DNA of 64,000 bases from Parapristionchus giblindavisi (Eukaryota; Nematoda; Chromadorea; Rhabditida; Diplogasteridae). Made by a program: the position numbers and the translations under genes. Positions 44,001 to 56,500 of the stretch are shown piece after piece. The notes beneath the pieces were generated by a model that saw only the letters and a list, made by a program, of their open reading frames with translations, ran no database searches and was not told the DNA's origin. The stretch lies in contig CALSFV010000060.1 in the NCBI GenBank assembly GCA_943737045.1, positions 1-64,000 of the forward strand, in the 5' to 3' direction. Numbering within the stretch: the first letter of the stretch is position 1; each line of letters opens with the position of its first letter.

Positions 44001-47000
44001 CTTGGACTCGAACTGTTATCTGTATCTCCCCTTAGAACGCGAGTTGAGCAACCAGTCTAATACCATTATTTATTCAATTCATTAGCAACAAAAGTATGTC
44101 ATTGGATTTCGATATGCCCCCTTTTCGCGTTAATACAAGCCCGTAGGAACTTCTCGAAGGCGTTTTACGGAGGTAGTTGTCGTTGAGTTTGCTCCATGCT
44201 CGGAGGGAAGCCGACTTCAGGCTTGCCAGAGTCCAGTACTTGGTAGTAAAGATCTTGCTCTCCAGAACCCCCGGCACTGAGGTTCAGGGGATTCAAGTCA
44301 GGTGAGATGGGGTCATTCCTTGGGAGTGATGTTTCATTCCTTAGGAGTGATGTTGTCGGGAATGTTCTCACCAAACCCCTTGGTCTTGGCTTTGGCTGTT
44401 TCCTCCGCCCTGCTGCTGAGTCCAAAAGCTCCGACAGAAGTGAGAGTTGATCCAGGGGAAGATTGTGGCTTTCAGGATGTAATTGATTTAGTAGTTCTGG
44501 TTCATCTCCCCCTGGGCTCACATAGACTAGAGGTATCCGACCATTGGAGATGAAACCCGTAAATACCTTCCCATAGGCAGGATGCGAGGTTGACCGGTGA
44601 TGCCACCCAGTTTGGTGGATTCCTTGTCATCGTGAGTGATGATTGTGCTGTTCAGAGAATTGATCTCACAATCGAGGTTGAAGAACTTTTTACCAACAAA
44701 GGAAGCAGTGAAATGTTCGTAAATGCGACACCGGTCAAGAAGGAAAGGGTGATCGCATTATGCGTAGATTGATCAGTGTTGGGAAATATCGATTAGCTGT
44801 GAGTGGACACATACGTGGGCAGGCATTGCCGCTGGAAATGAAAACCGGGGGGTCGGAAGCAAAAAATGGAGAATTTATACGTCATTTTGAGATTTTTTTT
44901 TGGAAAATCGGGGGTCGGGTGCCAAAAATCAGGGGTGTATTGCCGCTAGCGGCAGTGGTGCCCACGTATGAGTGGACAACCGGATGCAATCGAGTCCAAG
45001 TAATTTTCACGCACCCTGTACATACTTAGCAAAGTTTCTTTAGTTAAGGTTGTCTTCGCGTTAGTTCCCGTGATGCTATATTGATCTATAGATACTTATA
45101 CTTAATGATTCTATCGATTCAGTTACCATTCATACTTAGCAATGTTTCTTTAGTTAACTCAGGTGTTTGAATCCATGCATGATTCAAGTAAAATGCGTGC
45201 AATTAATGGCATGATCATGCATGGAAAATACTTGAATCATGCATTGATTATCCGTGATCATGCATGGATTTCAACACCATAGTAAGGTAGTCTTAGCGTT
45301 AGTTCCCGTGACACTATATTGATCTACTTAAATATTCTATCGATTCAGTTACCATTCACACGTAGCAAAAGTTCCTATTTAAGGTAATGTTAGGGTTAGT
45401 TCCTGTGATGCTATATTGATCTACTTAACGATTCTATCGATTGAGTTACCATTCATACTTAGCAATGTTTCTTTAGTTAAGGTAGTCTTAGCGTTAGTTC
45501 CCGTGATACTACATTGGTATACTTATTCATTCTATCGATTCAGTTACCATTCAGACGTAGCAAAGTTCCTATTTAAGGTAATCTTAGCGTTAGTTCCCGT
45601 GATACTATATTGATCTACAGGGTGCGCCATAATTACCCGGACTGTTGTCTTCATATGAATCTCCCCTTGGAAATGTGACCTGAGTGATATGGTTCAAGGT
45701 AAAGCTTACCAAGAATATGGGTAGCACTAATGTACTAACGAATCTCGTTGTGGTCTCTTTTAACCCTGACACAGGCCTTGAGTCTCTTCTCATATGCGAC
45801 TGCCTATTCCCGCGAGCAATTGTCATTGAGTTCGTCCCATGCCTTGAGAAGGGGAGCCTTGAGGGAGTCGAGGGTCTGGTGCTTGGTAGAGGACATCTTG
45901 GCCTACCACTCCTCCAAACACTTCAGTCGAGGAGGTTGAGATCGGGGGAATTAGGAAGCCATTCAGTGTGATGAATTTAGCCGAGTTCATTTGAAAAAAC
46001 CACGACTGGGTGAACTTTTTCATGTGATTGACGACAGAATCTTACTGAAAGATCTAGCGGTCATGATCGAAGTGGGTATGGTATCGGAGTAAAAGCGCGT
46101 CTTGGAGGATGTGCTTGGTATAATACGCCTTATTGATCTAGATGCATGGAGTGGCAAAAATGAGAGTGGACTTTCAAGTTGGGCAAACAGCAGCTAAAAC
46201 CTTGGCTTATTGTGGATGATTGATATTAACCATGACCCCCGCTCTCTTATAGGATTCTTCAGGATCAGAGGTAATTATTCTGATGTTCTTGATATTCAGG
46301 TTGCTTTCGAAGGTAAGATATTCTTATCGCTGAACCATAGGTGGGCACGTTTGGGGAAAGGCTATGCGCAAACCGGGGAAGGGTAAGGCAAGGCTGTGCG
46401 CATGGCTATTTTTTGACGAATTCGACTGGAAATTGTCCGATTTTCGCGAGGCAAGGCTATGCGCAAGTCCCCCATGAGAAGACAAGGCTCTGCGCAAAAA
46501 ATATTCGTTTTCGCTGCGCCCACCTATGCGCTGAACATCGTTCTGAAATGCGCGGACCTGGCGCAACGCTGAAACAGTTGAGGGTGCCGTTCTCAGCTGT
46601 GCTTGATCTGCCGTTCATTCGGTTCATACAGTTTACGATACTTGCAACGGGGAAGAGTCAGCAGAGACTTGAGAAGATGACGAACGGAAGTGTTCGAGAT
46701 ATCGAGAGTCGCGATGCTCCTCTTGCGCTTTCGAAACACAATCTTTCGGGTAGTAGCGGAGGAAACTGAGATCGGTCTACCTCTGTCCGGACGTTCCTCG
46801 TTAGTACCAAGATTTTGATACCTGATACCGGTATCGCATACATCCGACTCGTGAACGCCGAGCTGATGAACGATGTCATTTTGTTGTTGTACACTTGAGA
46901 ACATTTTGTTCTTGTACACTTGAGAAGTCGTTGTCGATATGACTTTCTCATTACTAGAAGACTTGACTAAATGACTTAAACCCTTGAATAGGCCAATGAT

Positions 47001-49967
47001 CACTCGTTATGATGCTACAATAGGGGTTGCACGGCGGTTCATTGGAGGGAAAACCCTACATTTAACTTTGGCTTGAAGCCTCCCGCACTACGAAAAATCG
47101 GCAAAGTTGTTTTGCACCGGGTGGGATTCGAACCCACGAGGTTCGGATCGCCAGACAAAAGTTCTAACCACTAAGCCATCTCGGCATGCTACATAACTCG
47201 TAGAAATCGATGATGAACGCATTTGGGGGAGGGACCGCAGCGCGTCGTTGAGCGCGTCGCGTCGCTCCCTCCCCCTACGCTAACTATTACCGTATATAAT
47301 AATGAACTTTCGTGGTAAGACATTTGTTGAACAATTTATCCTGATTTTTGAAAACTGCGAGTCGCTCTTAAATCATAATGGTGAAATCAGTCCGGGTAAT
47401 TATGGCGCGCCCTGTACATAAAGACTATATTGATTCAGTTACCATTCATACTTAACAAAGTTTCTTTAGTTAAGGTAGTCTTAGCGTTAGTTCCCGTGAT
47501 AATATATTGTTCTACTTATTCATTCTATCGATTGTCTTATGCACCGTTACATTTGCCTTACGTACTTACGCCGCAACCCCTCTCCGCCGCGTCGGACATG
47601 CGGCGGAGGGGGTTACGGCGTAGGCACGTAAGGCAAATGTAACGATGCATTAGCGTTAGGTTCCTGGACACTTTATTGATCTACATGAAGATTATATTGA
47701 TTCAGTTACCATTTATACTTAGCAAAGTTTCTTTAGTTGAGGTAGTCTTAGCGGTAGTTCCCGTGATACTATATTGTAGTTTATAATAATAGTAATATAT
47801 TTATCGCATCTTGGAGAAGAGAGAAAAGAGAACAATAAAAATACATATCACGCCTGTCACGAGAGAATCGACCTAACAATCGGAATTGAGAAAAATTACA
47901 AAACAAGTTCTCTCCAGTTTTATTCTTGTTTAGGCATGTCCTACCATCCACCAAAGTGCTATTGTGTAAATTTCATTCTGGGGCTCCCTACACCGGGTCG
48001 GTAATCCGGGAACCCAACTTTGAACTCAAATATCTCGGTTCAGGTGCGTTTCTGTGAAAAAAATGCACGGGGGAAACCCCCGCTATTTTTCCGTGCTCTA
48101 TCGATCTAAACAAACCAGAGTTCACGAAAGTGCTTCCGAACAGCGCTACACTCTAGGCCATATTACTCGAAACCTGTCGATTCGGCGCGGACGAGCCTGA
48201 AATATGTTATGTAACTTTTCGAGGGCTACAAAATGAGTGGTTTACGAAAAAATATGTTAATGCGTTCGTATGGTTCATCCCCTTGTTAATTTCCTGGAGA
48301 TTTGAAGTCATTTTCACCCAACCACAATCTCTCGTTTCACACACTCTCTCGCCAATTCTTTTCATTCCATTCTACACCACACGATCTCGAGCGCGCGGTG
48401 CGGAATGAAACATATCGTTTTCTCCCTCCTCTTCCCTGTATTTCTTTCACTCTCCGGCGAGAGTGTGTGAAACGAGAGATTGTGGGTGGCGAAAATGACT
48501 TCAAATCATCAACCATACGAACGCATTAACGTATTTTTTTCGTAAACCACTCATTTTGTAGCCCTCGAAAAGTTACATAACATATTTCAGGCTCGTCCGC
48601 GCCGAATCGACAGGTTTTGAGTTATATGGCATAGAGTGCAGCGCTGTTCGGAAGCACTTTCATGACCTCTGGTTTGTTTAGATCGATCGAGCACGGAAAA
48701 ATAGCGGGGGTTTCCCTCTGGCATTTTTTTCACAGAAATGCACCTGAACCGAGATATTTGAGTCCAAAGTTGGGCTCCCGGATGACCGACACGGTGTAGG
48801 GAGCCCCCACGTTAGTTCAATCATAAGAGAGTCTGTACAATAGCCGGGAAATAGGAATTATCTCAAAATGAATAATTGTGTACGAAATATATGGTATGGT
48901 CTACGCATACAGCGCCTATAAACAGTAGGTGTATTCAAATTGCGACAACCGGACTGGAAAAATGATCAGCGCGTAAGTTCGAAATAATGTGAGTAGAGAA
49001 GGGAGGGAAGGGTGATCGAAGCGTGGCGCATTGGTAAGATGGCCGCCTCTCCTCCCAAAGGGTACGGGTTCGAATCCCGACCGGAGATTTCACTTCATCC
49101 CTTATTGTACACTCTGAACTAACGTGCCCCAGAATGATATTTACACTATGACACTTTGGGGGATGGTAGGACATGCCAAGAGGTACCGAAAACTGATGAT
49201 AACTCATTTCATGTTTTTCGCCCCAATCCGAAAAATAGCCATTTTAGGTCGATTCTCTCGTGACAGGCGTGATATTAAGACAATTAAGATATAGATATAG
49301 ATATTAAGAAGTTGCGACGATATAGTTGAAATTACTTGATTGCAACTTTTACAGAATTTCTAAATACGTGAGGAGAGGTCGATGCTACAATAGTTAGATC
49401 TATATTGATCTACTTAAAGATTTTATCGATTTAGTTACCAATCACACTTTGCAATGTTCCTTAAGTTAAGGTAGTCTTAGCGTTAGCTCCCGTGATACTA
49501 TATTGTAGTTTATAATAATAATAATAATAATATATTTATCGCATCTTGAAGAAGAGAGAAAAGAAGTGAGAAAAGAGAACAATAAAAATACATATTAAGA
49601 CAAGAAGTTGCGACGATAGAGTTGAAATTACTGGATTGCAACTTTTACAGAATTACTAAATGCATGAGGAGAGGTCGATGCTACAATAGTTAGATCTATA
49701 TTGATCTACTTAAAGATTCTATCGATTTAGTTACCATTCACACTTAGCAATGTTCCTTTAGTTACTGTAGTCTTAGCGTTAATTCCCGTAATACTATATT
49801 GGTCTACTTAAACATCTTCCTTATCAATTGTTACATTTGCCTTACGTGTCTACGCCGTAACCCCCTCCGTCGCGTAGGACAGGCGGCGGAGGGGGTTGCG
49901 GCGTTGACACGTAAGGCAAGTGCAACAGTGCATCAGTGCATTAGCGCTAAACAATTACCATTACCAA

Positions 49968-50017
<50 letters not shown>

Positions 50018-52280
50018 GGGGGGGGGGGGGGGGGGGGGTTCGGGGGGTTTCCCCCCGATAGTCGCGCCGTTAGGCGCGGCTAGTCTTCTTATAGATAACT
50101 CGAGATAGTCTCACATGTACTCGATAAATTCATACCCTGTCAAGCCACAAGAGACATGAAAATGATTGGACGTTAACGGAATAATGGAACGGTTTGCCAC
50201 ATCTCGAGCTCGAACGATTTCCTATTATTTCGTATAAATTTTATAGCAAAAAAAGTAAAATCGTTATCGTTTTAAAAGTGAAACATTTCGACGAGCCATA
50301 TTAGCACGGTTAATTTAAGTTGAATGGATGTCATACCTTATAGGTAGTGAATACCAATATTCCTTCCTTTGTATTTTGCAGTTCCATAATAGGCGTGTCC
50401 TCATTGATTTCCTTTAAGATTTGGTCTTCAATGGAGAAGACAACTCGAGGAGAAGGAGAATATACGTCTTCCTTAATTCCACGCGAAATTTTTATTCAAT
50501 GCATTTTTTAAAAATAATAGAATTCATTTATTTTTGGCTTTTCGTTAAATTGTTCATATAATATTATTGAAATACACAGTATAAACGGAAACTCGATAAT
50601 ATGTTTTACGAAAAATCGATAATAATCTTACCCCATCAGGATTAGTCGATCTCTCCACATCGGATATATCTCCAGTCTCGTAATCGATGAATGAATAGTT
50701 TGTGTAATATTTCAATATCATGTATTGATAGTTAATGATACGAGGAAGATATGTACGCTGTAAGGATTAATGAATACGTGATATCAAGTACGAACGAGAA
50801 CGAATTATTAAAATAAGTACGCATCTTTTAGTTAAGCTCTTTCAAAACAGAAAATATACACGACAGTCTTTGCCAAAAACATTTTGGGTTAATTAATTTT
50901 CATTGTTGTTTAGATACAAATCTCTGCTTACTCTAACGATGACTCCGCTACGCTTCTTCGGTTCCTCTACATAAACTAGACGTATCTGAAAAAGTTGATC
51001 TTTGATCTTTGATCGTCGTCATTCTTACCTCTTTTGGCGTTTGCGTGTGTGTACACGCAATGATGTTTGAGATCGGGATCTATAAAACATTGATCAATAT
51101 TTTTTCATCTTTGATCTTAATAATTGACAGTCTAACCTTATTTTCTCCAATCTCTATTATATTGGCAACGATTCCTTGAAGAATTGAAGTAGTAAGGTGA
51201 ATATCTCTGAAATTTGCACTTTTTTCAAACTTATTTTAAATTATTATAGCTTTGATTTTTTTTTCAATGAGTTCAGGCAAGTGATTGAAATATTATTTTT
51301 TCAAAAATCAAACTACTAAATTTACTTACGCAGGTATGCGTAGTATTTCACCGTCGTATTCGATGTCTCCTGCAATTAATCAATGATCGCAAATGAGACA
51401 ATCAATATTTTTTTAAATCAATATTTTAATATAAATTAAACTTACTCTCTTCACACGTAATATTGAGGTGTAATGAGATTTTACTGAACAAAAAGTCGAA
51501 GAAATAATCATCAGCGGTGGCCGCTATTTCAATGGTGAAATATTTCGCCCCGAGAATCAACGTTTCACTTAAATTATTTGATAAATTGATTAAGAAATTT
51601 ATTGAAATTTATTATATTCAATTTCTGCCAAACAAATCGGTTATTTCATTTAAAAAAAACACATGTTAAAATGTTTTTAAAGGTGGTGTCCGGGCAATAT
51701 TTTCGTGAACAAACTGTGAAGACAGAAAGATAGCAAAAGTTATTCTGCATACCTTACATAAATTAGTTTATGCTAATTTAGCTTATTGATCGCTAGAATC
51801 ATGAATGAATCCATGCTTGATGTACAGGCAAAGGCGCGAAATTTTGAAAATAGGGAAGTTCAGCAATAGGTTTCGAACCCGCGACGTTACGCTTACTAGT
51901 GAACACTTTTACCACTGCGCTACGGGATTGATGAATGGTCGTGCTAATTTCTCGCATATCACTTGTCCCTTGCATAATAGATATGTTATACATTTGCATA
52001 GACATTCTATGGCCTCCATCTTTAAAGACGAAAATCATACTTCACTTCCTCAGCGACTTCCACATAGAAACGTCGATTCTCCAGTTCACGGTGAGCTTTT
52101 TCGTATCGAGTCCTGAATTAGCATCGTAATCCATGTATCTTCACTTTAATTTTATCTATTCAAAACGAGATAAAAGACTAAAAGGTACTCGAGTCCTCTT
52201 CCATGTCTCCTATTGTTTTGTAGATCTTTCGATTGAGCTACGATAGCAATGAGAAGAAGAGGAATAAACCATAGCTTCAT
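41074..52280 (-). CDS. Four-cysteine ectodomain family, member 2, lacking membrane segment and tail
   Basis: Thirteen exons on the minus strand: 52189-52280, 52041-52112, 51446-51567, 51330-51369, 51137-51206, 51029-51079, 50932-50985, 50632-50757, 50337-50471, 50136-50221, 41630-41693, 41352-41423, 41074-41154; 354 residues. Exons 2-12 equal those of member 3 base for base in length. Signal peptide MKLWFIPLLLIAIVAQS. Cysteines in NITCEES, IIACTHTQ, HVSCGLTG and VMCDGG are kept. After SAETV the last exon diverges and stops at HIMFNILNF, so the transmembrane and cytoplasmic exons of member 3 are missing; a secreted product is inferred. Intron 10 is 8.4 kb against about 210 bp in member 3. Confidence 0.88.
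42990..43268. mobile_element. MITE with expanded GATCATGCATGGA units, copy 1
   Basis: The ends ACTCTGGTGTTTAAATCC and GGATTCAAACACCTGAGT are inverted. The interior repeats CCATGCATGATCATGCATGG-type words about ten times, alternating in orientation. A shorter relative is at 45154-45285. Confidence 0.75.
43262..43440. repeat. About 100-bp minisatellite, first segment
   Basis: The unit contains TCGATTCAGTTACCATTCA, TTAGCAAAGTT, TTAGTTAAGGTAGT and CGTGAYACTATATTGATCTA. Further segments lie at 45022-45153, 45285-45615, 47417-47530, 47648-47775, 49390-49500 and 49690-49815, separated by transposons. Confidence 0.85.
43983..45018 (-). mobile_element. Tc1/mariner-like element, degraded
   Basis: Ends CAGGGTGCGTGATAATTACT and CAGGGTGCGTGAAAATTACT are inverted and flanked by TA. 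The minus strand keeps SPDLNPLNLS, then in a shifted frame SKIFTTKYWTLASLKSASLR and AWSKLNDNYLRKT, the C-terminal part of a Tc1-like transposase. Frameshifts make it inactive. Confidence 0.85.
45154..45285. mobile_element. MITE with GATCATGCATGGA units, copy 2
   Basis: ACTCAGGTGTTTGAATCC and GGATTTCAACACCATAGT form the inverted ends; the interior has three GATCATGCATGG-type words. It interrupts the minisatellite. Confidence 0.75.
45618..47414 (-). mobile_element. Tc1/mariner-like element, degraded, with a SINE inside
   Basis: Ends CAGGGTGCGCCATAATTACC and CAGGGCGCGCCATAATTACC are inverted, flanked by TA. The minus strand near 46590-47000 reads SHLVKSSS..., RGRPISVSSATTRKIVFRKR and SVRHLLKSLL, the DNA-binding N-terminus of a Tc1-like transposase. 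SPDLNLLD and AYEKRLKAC-type text near 45760-45950 is the C-terminus. Stops and shifts are present. A family B SINE is inserted at 47027-47190. Confidence 0.85.
47027..47190 (-). repeat. tRNA-derived SINE-like element, family B, copy 2
   Basis: It has the same order of words as copy 1 at 36650, with GTGGGTTCGAATCCCACC as B-box-like stem-loop. It is inserted inside the Tc1-like element. Confidence 0.75.
47528..47652. mobile_element. Palindromic MITE with GTTACATTT ends, copy 2
   Basis: GCACCGTTACATTTGCCTTA is inverted as GGCAAATGTAACGATGCAT; the arms meet around CCGCCGC. It interrupts a minisatellite unit. Confidence 0.85.
47849..49271. mobile_element. Foldback transposon, CACGCCTGTC subfamily, 4-bp target duplication
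   Basis: Ends CACGCCTGTCACGAGAGAAT are inverted and flanked by ATAT on each side (47845-47848, 49272-49275). The neighbouring repeat at about 49580-49600 shows the site without the insertion. Nearly the whole element folds back (47849-48360 with 48450-49271). The right arm carries a further insertion at 48808-49126. No transposase is visible. Confidence 0.9.
48808..49126. mobile_element. Insertion with CACGTTAGTTCA inverted ends and a tRNA-like promoter
   Basis: CACGTTAGTTCA opens and TGAACTAACGTG closes a 319-bp insert flanked by CCCC duplicated from the target. The opposite foldback arm lacks it, which fixes both boundaries. Inside, GTGGCGCATTGGTAAGATGG and GGGTTCGAATCCCGACC resemble Pol III A and B boxes. 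Confidence 0.85.
49829..49945. mobile_element. Palindromic MITE with GTTACATTT ends, copy 3
   Basis: TTGTTACATTTGCCTTACGT faces ACGTAAGGCAAGTGCAAC, with CCGTAACCCCCTCCG and its complement inside. Confidence 0.85.
49968..50037. repeat. AT dinucleotide tract followed by a G run
   Basis: About 45 bp of (AT)n is followed by an uninterrupted run of about 23 G, then CGGGGGG and CCCCCC. This is a low-complexity tract in intron 10 of member 2; sequence length here may be an assembly estimate. Confidence 0.9.
51828..51945 (-). repeat. tRNA-derived SINE-like element in intron 2 of member 2
   Basis: The minus strand has CGTAGCGCAGTGGTAAAAGT and CGCGGGTTCGAAACC as A and B box candidates, with GGCGCGAAATTTTGAAAAT at the far end as in family A. 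The acceptor arms do not pair. It is absent from the corresponding intron of member 3. Confidence 0.65.
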
Positions 52281-53504
52281 CCTGAAATCGATATTTATTC
52301 TTATGCCATATCAAAAGATTTGCATTCTGATGGAACAGAGATAGAAAGTAAAATTATTACAAGAATGCCCGGAAAAGTTGATAAAATCCAGAGAACTAGA
52401 GAACTGATATCAAATACAGAAACATGGGGATTAGGTTTCGATTTACATACTCTTATAAATAACAAAAATTTTAATCGATTTCGAGTCAAAAGGGATGATG
52501 CGATAAGGATGAACGGATAGAAGAAAGATGATATTAGTGAGGAGGGAGATAACGGAGATAAGCGCATATCATCAATAACAATCGATGGATTTCTTTCTGA
52601 TATCGTCCTTTGATCAATCGATAGTCCGATATTCCCGTTCATTACAATACAATACAATGTCCTTTACCAAGCACGGATAGGAAACGGTTCCCAATAAACG
52701 ATTGATAAGTGTGAGCGCGGAAGGAACAAGGGGGATTTTTATCTCGAATAAATCTTTTATGAGCAAGTATTGGCCCGTTAACTACACCAACTTTCATTCA
52801 AACAATACAGTCCAGCCCTGCCCTGCCTAAACGCGGTACGTTGAGCAAGATGCGTGATACCTATGCCGTCTTTCGTTTTAACAAACAATGTATATACACA
52901 TATGGTTGATCTTTGATCTTACTTAGTCTACATATAAAGAAGACCTGCACTCCCCTACCTCTTCTCCCTCCCCAATTCCTACCACCCACTTTCCCGATTC
53001 TCTTATTCACTTATTTATTCTTCGTTTCAAATGTTGTCACATATTTATTGGATGTATGATAAATAAATAAATAAATAAACATATATGGACGATATCTGCG
53101 CTTGGTAGAGAACATTGTATTGTATTGCATTGAAAGGGTATACCGGTCGATCGATTGATCAATTTGATAGAAAGAACGATATCAGATAGAAGCTCAGTGA
53201 TTGTAATATCGCTTATCTCCTCGATCTCCCAACTTCCAGCATATTTCCCCCACAATCATCTTCTTCTACTGTCCGTTCATCCTTATCATATACTTTTACT
53301 CCTGGTCATTTGACTTTTTGTTGCTTTTTTATTATTACAATAACGTCTTTCTAAATCTCCGTGTGTCTGCATTTGGTACTGGTTCTCTAGATTTTATTAT
53401 CTTTCCAGTCATTCTTATAAACAAAATTCATTTCATGTCAATTCAATCTTTATTCATTCTGATATCTTTTGACAAGAAAAATATAAATAAATATCGATTT
53501 CAGG
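52281..53504. promoter_or_regulatory. Shared divergent upstream region of members 2 and 3
   Basis: Both genes start from this 1.2-kb gap and point outward. The two halves are partly inverted copies: GCTTGGTA-AGGACATTGT at about 52640 matches GCTTGGTAGAGAACATTGT at 53102. Each start is preceded by AAATATCGATTTCAGG. The symmetry axis lies near 52700-53050. Confidence 0.7.
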
Positions 53505-56500
53505 ATGAAACCATGGTTTCTTCTTCTTATTCGCATTGCGATCGTAACTGAATCGAAGGATTTACAATACAATAGGAGAGATAAAAGGGGACTGGAGATT
53601 CCACTACAAGAAAGGTGTCTCAACTATCGAGTTTTACTCTATTTTGAAATATTTATTGGAAAATCAATGTGCAAGCAAACAAGATCAGATCAGATTGTAA
53701 GATCAGTAAAAATATGATCCAATTCAGGACTTCATACGAAAGAGCCTATCGTGAACTAGAGAATCGTCGTTTCTATGTGGAAGTCGCTGAGGAAGTCAAG
53801 TAAGTATTTTCATTCCTTTTAAAAACATTATAACAAAAGTTTTATGTACGAAATGACCCTTTTTTTTACAAATTTAAGGGATACATTGATTCTCGGGGCG
53901 AAATATTTCACCATTGAATTATCTGCCACCGATGATGACCATTTATTCGACTTCTTGTTGCGTAAAATCTCATTACACCCTTTTGTTACTTGTAAAGAGA
54001 GTAAGTTTACGTATTGATTGTCCAAATATTGATTTTTGAATGATTTTATCGATTTTATTTTACTATTCAACATGGGCTTTTGAGTTATGCTTTGCCCGGG
54101 AAAAAGAGGCAATTGGTATCCCTTGAAATCATTGATTTATTACAGGAGATATCGAATTCAACAGTGATATTCTACGCGTACCTGTGTGAGTTAAAAAATT
54201 AGACTTTTTAAAATTCAATAATTACTTAAAGTCAGTTGTTCAAATTTCAGAGATATTCACCTTACTAATTCAATTGTTCAAGGACTCGATGACAATTTAA
54301 TTGAGATTGAAGAAATTAAGGTTAGACTGTCAATTATTAAGATCAAAGATAAAAAATATTGTTCGATGTTTTCTAGATACCGATCTTCAGCATCATTGCG
54401 TGTACACACACACAAACGATTAAAAAGGTACGAACAACGAGGATCAAAGATCAACGATCAAAGATAAATATTTTCAGATTCGACTAGTTTATGTAGAGGA
54501 TCCGACGACACGTACTGGGGTCATCCTTAGAGTGAGTGATTACACCATAGATTCATGCCTATACTAGCAATTACGTGCATCGTTACATTGCTTAATGGGC
54601 CTACACCGTAACGCCGTCATTTCGCTACTTATGGGTGTATGCGTTGGGTCTCGAGTGGAAAACCATGATAAACCATGAAATAACTGCAAAAAGTTATGGT
54701 AGTCAACCATTATTTTTGGATTGTTACGGTAGCCGTATACCAATTGACCCCCCCCCCCTTGGGTTTTTCACTCGAGATCCAGCAGAATCCAAAAACTCGT
54801 TACGACGTAAGAGCAAATGGGACGCCGCAACAATAATTAAACCAAAATATTTTTGGCAATGATTGTCGTACGTGTTATGCATGAGAATTACTAAATACTC
54901 TTTCGACAATTCGTTCTCGATAGCATGGTATCTTTAATTCATTCTTACAGCGTACATATCTTCCCCGAATCATTAATAATCAATATATGATGTTGAAATA
55001 TTACACAAACTATTCATTCATCGATTACGAAACTGGAGAGATATCTGATGTGGAGAGATCGACTAATCCTGATGGAGTAAGACATATTATGGATTTTTGC
55101 CAGGATACATTACACATTGATTTCTCATTCATATGTAGTGTATATTTTCTTAATTAAACATTCAGTACTTTACGTTTCTATGGTGATATCATAAAATGAC
55201 AAAACAGAAAAATTAAACATAAGTGAGACATGATGAAAAGATGAATTTTAATGATTTTTAATCTATAAAATAATTTATTATTGGAATTAAGAAAGACGAA
55301 TATTTGCCTTCTCCTCGAGTTGTCTTCTCTATCGAAGACCAAATCATAAAGGAGATCAATGAGGACACGCCTATTATGGAGCTACAAAATACAAAGGAAG
55401 GAATATTGGCATTCACTACCTATAAGGTACGACACCCATAGAAATTAATCTTCAGTACTTTCCCATTGTGTTTAAATTTTTATTATAAGTTAATTCTAAA
55501 CTTATGACAATTTGATTTTTTTTTGTTATAAACTTTATATGAAATTATAGCAAATCGTTCGAGCTCGAGATTCGACAAACCGTTCCATTATTCCGCTAAT
55601 GTACAATCATTTTCATGTTTCTTGTGGCTTGACGGGGTATGAATTTATCGATTTTTATAAATTTAATTATTCAACTTTACGGAAATATTTTAAATCAGTA
55701 AAATGAGTCTAATATTTAGAATTCACATAGACCATAATACTATATGAATTCGATTGAGAGAAAACTCATCACTTTTCTATAATATCGTGCCTCGCAGTAC
55801 GATGGGATCGAAATATTTTAAGACATTAAAATGAGTACAATATTTAGAATTCACATCGACAAGGATACCGTAATGTGCGATGGCGGACTAGTGAACCCTA
55901 AGATTGTACAGGTATTGTCGTTTTACCCAAATGTTGAGCATATGAATGTATTAATTGGTAAATCATGTAACCAATTGTGCGTTCAATAAAGATGAACATA
56001 ATGATAATGATAACTTATTTCTTCAATTGACCGCATCTGGGAATAGGATGGATAAAATGTGCTTTTTGCCATATCGGACTCCTTCCTTCAGATAGTCGAT
56101 CCTTCGGAATGGAAGACGCTCGAAGAAAGCGGTGAAGTGTATATTCAGCCGCCAGTTCAACAGGTATATCATATTTTATTGTATAGTTACTATTATTATA
56201 TATTATATTTTCCATATTATATTATTATTACGATGTGTTCGTACTTTTCTCTTCTCATAAAACGAATCCTGTGCAAACTTGAGGAAAATTACAGATCCAC
56301 ACAGCTTATTGTTAAAATCAAATCGGATTTCCAACGATAAAAGTATTTTAATTGAAACTCCTGTCTATTTCCAGTCCGCTGAAACAGTTGCCAGTCAAAT
56401 CTCTGAAGAAAAACCCAACGAAGAACAAAATTCTAAAGAGGTGAATTATCACTTTCAAAAATTTAATTAATATCAAATAATTTAGAATCCGACTGAAATG

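Noticed and set aside
46341..46769. 142-codon + strand frame
   Set aside because: It is the antisense shadow of the degraded Tc1-like transposase on the minus strand.
47110..47190. Functional tRNA (minus strand)
   Set aside because: A and B boxes and a good T arm are present, but the acceptor arms do not pair and the anticodon stem is poor; a second copy shares long flanks, so it is a SINE-like repeat.
49018..49090. Functional tRNA (+ strand)
   Set aside because: Only D- and T-arm-like segments fold; it is inside a 319-bp mobile insert.
49799..50108. Open frames rich in Tyr/Ile then Gly
   Set aside because: They are translations of the AT tract and the G run.
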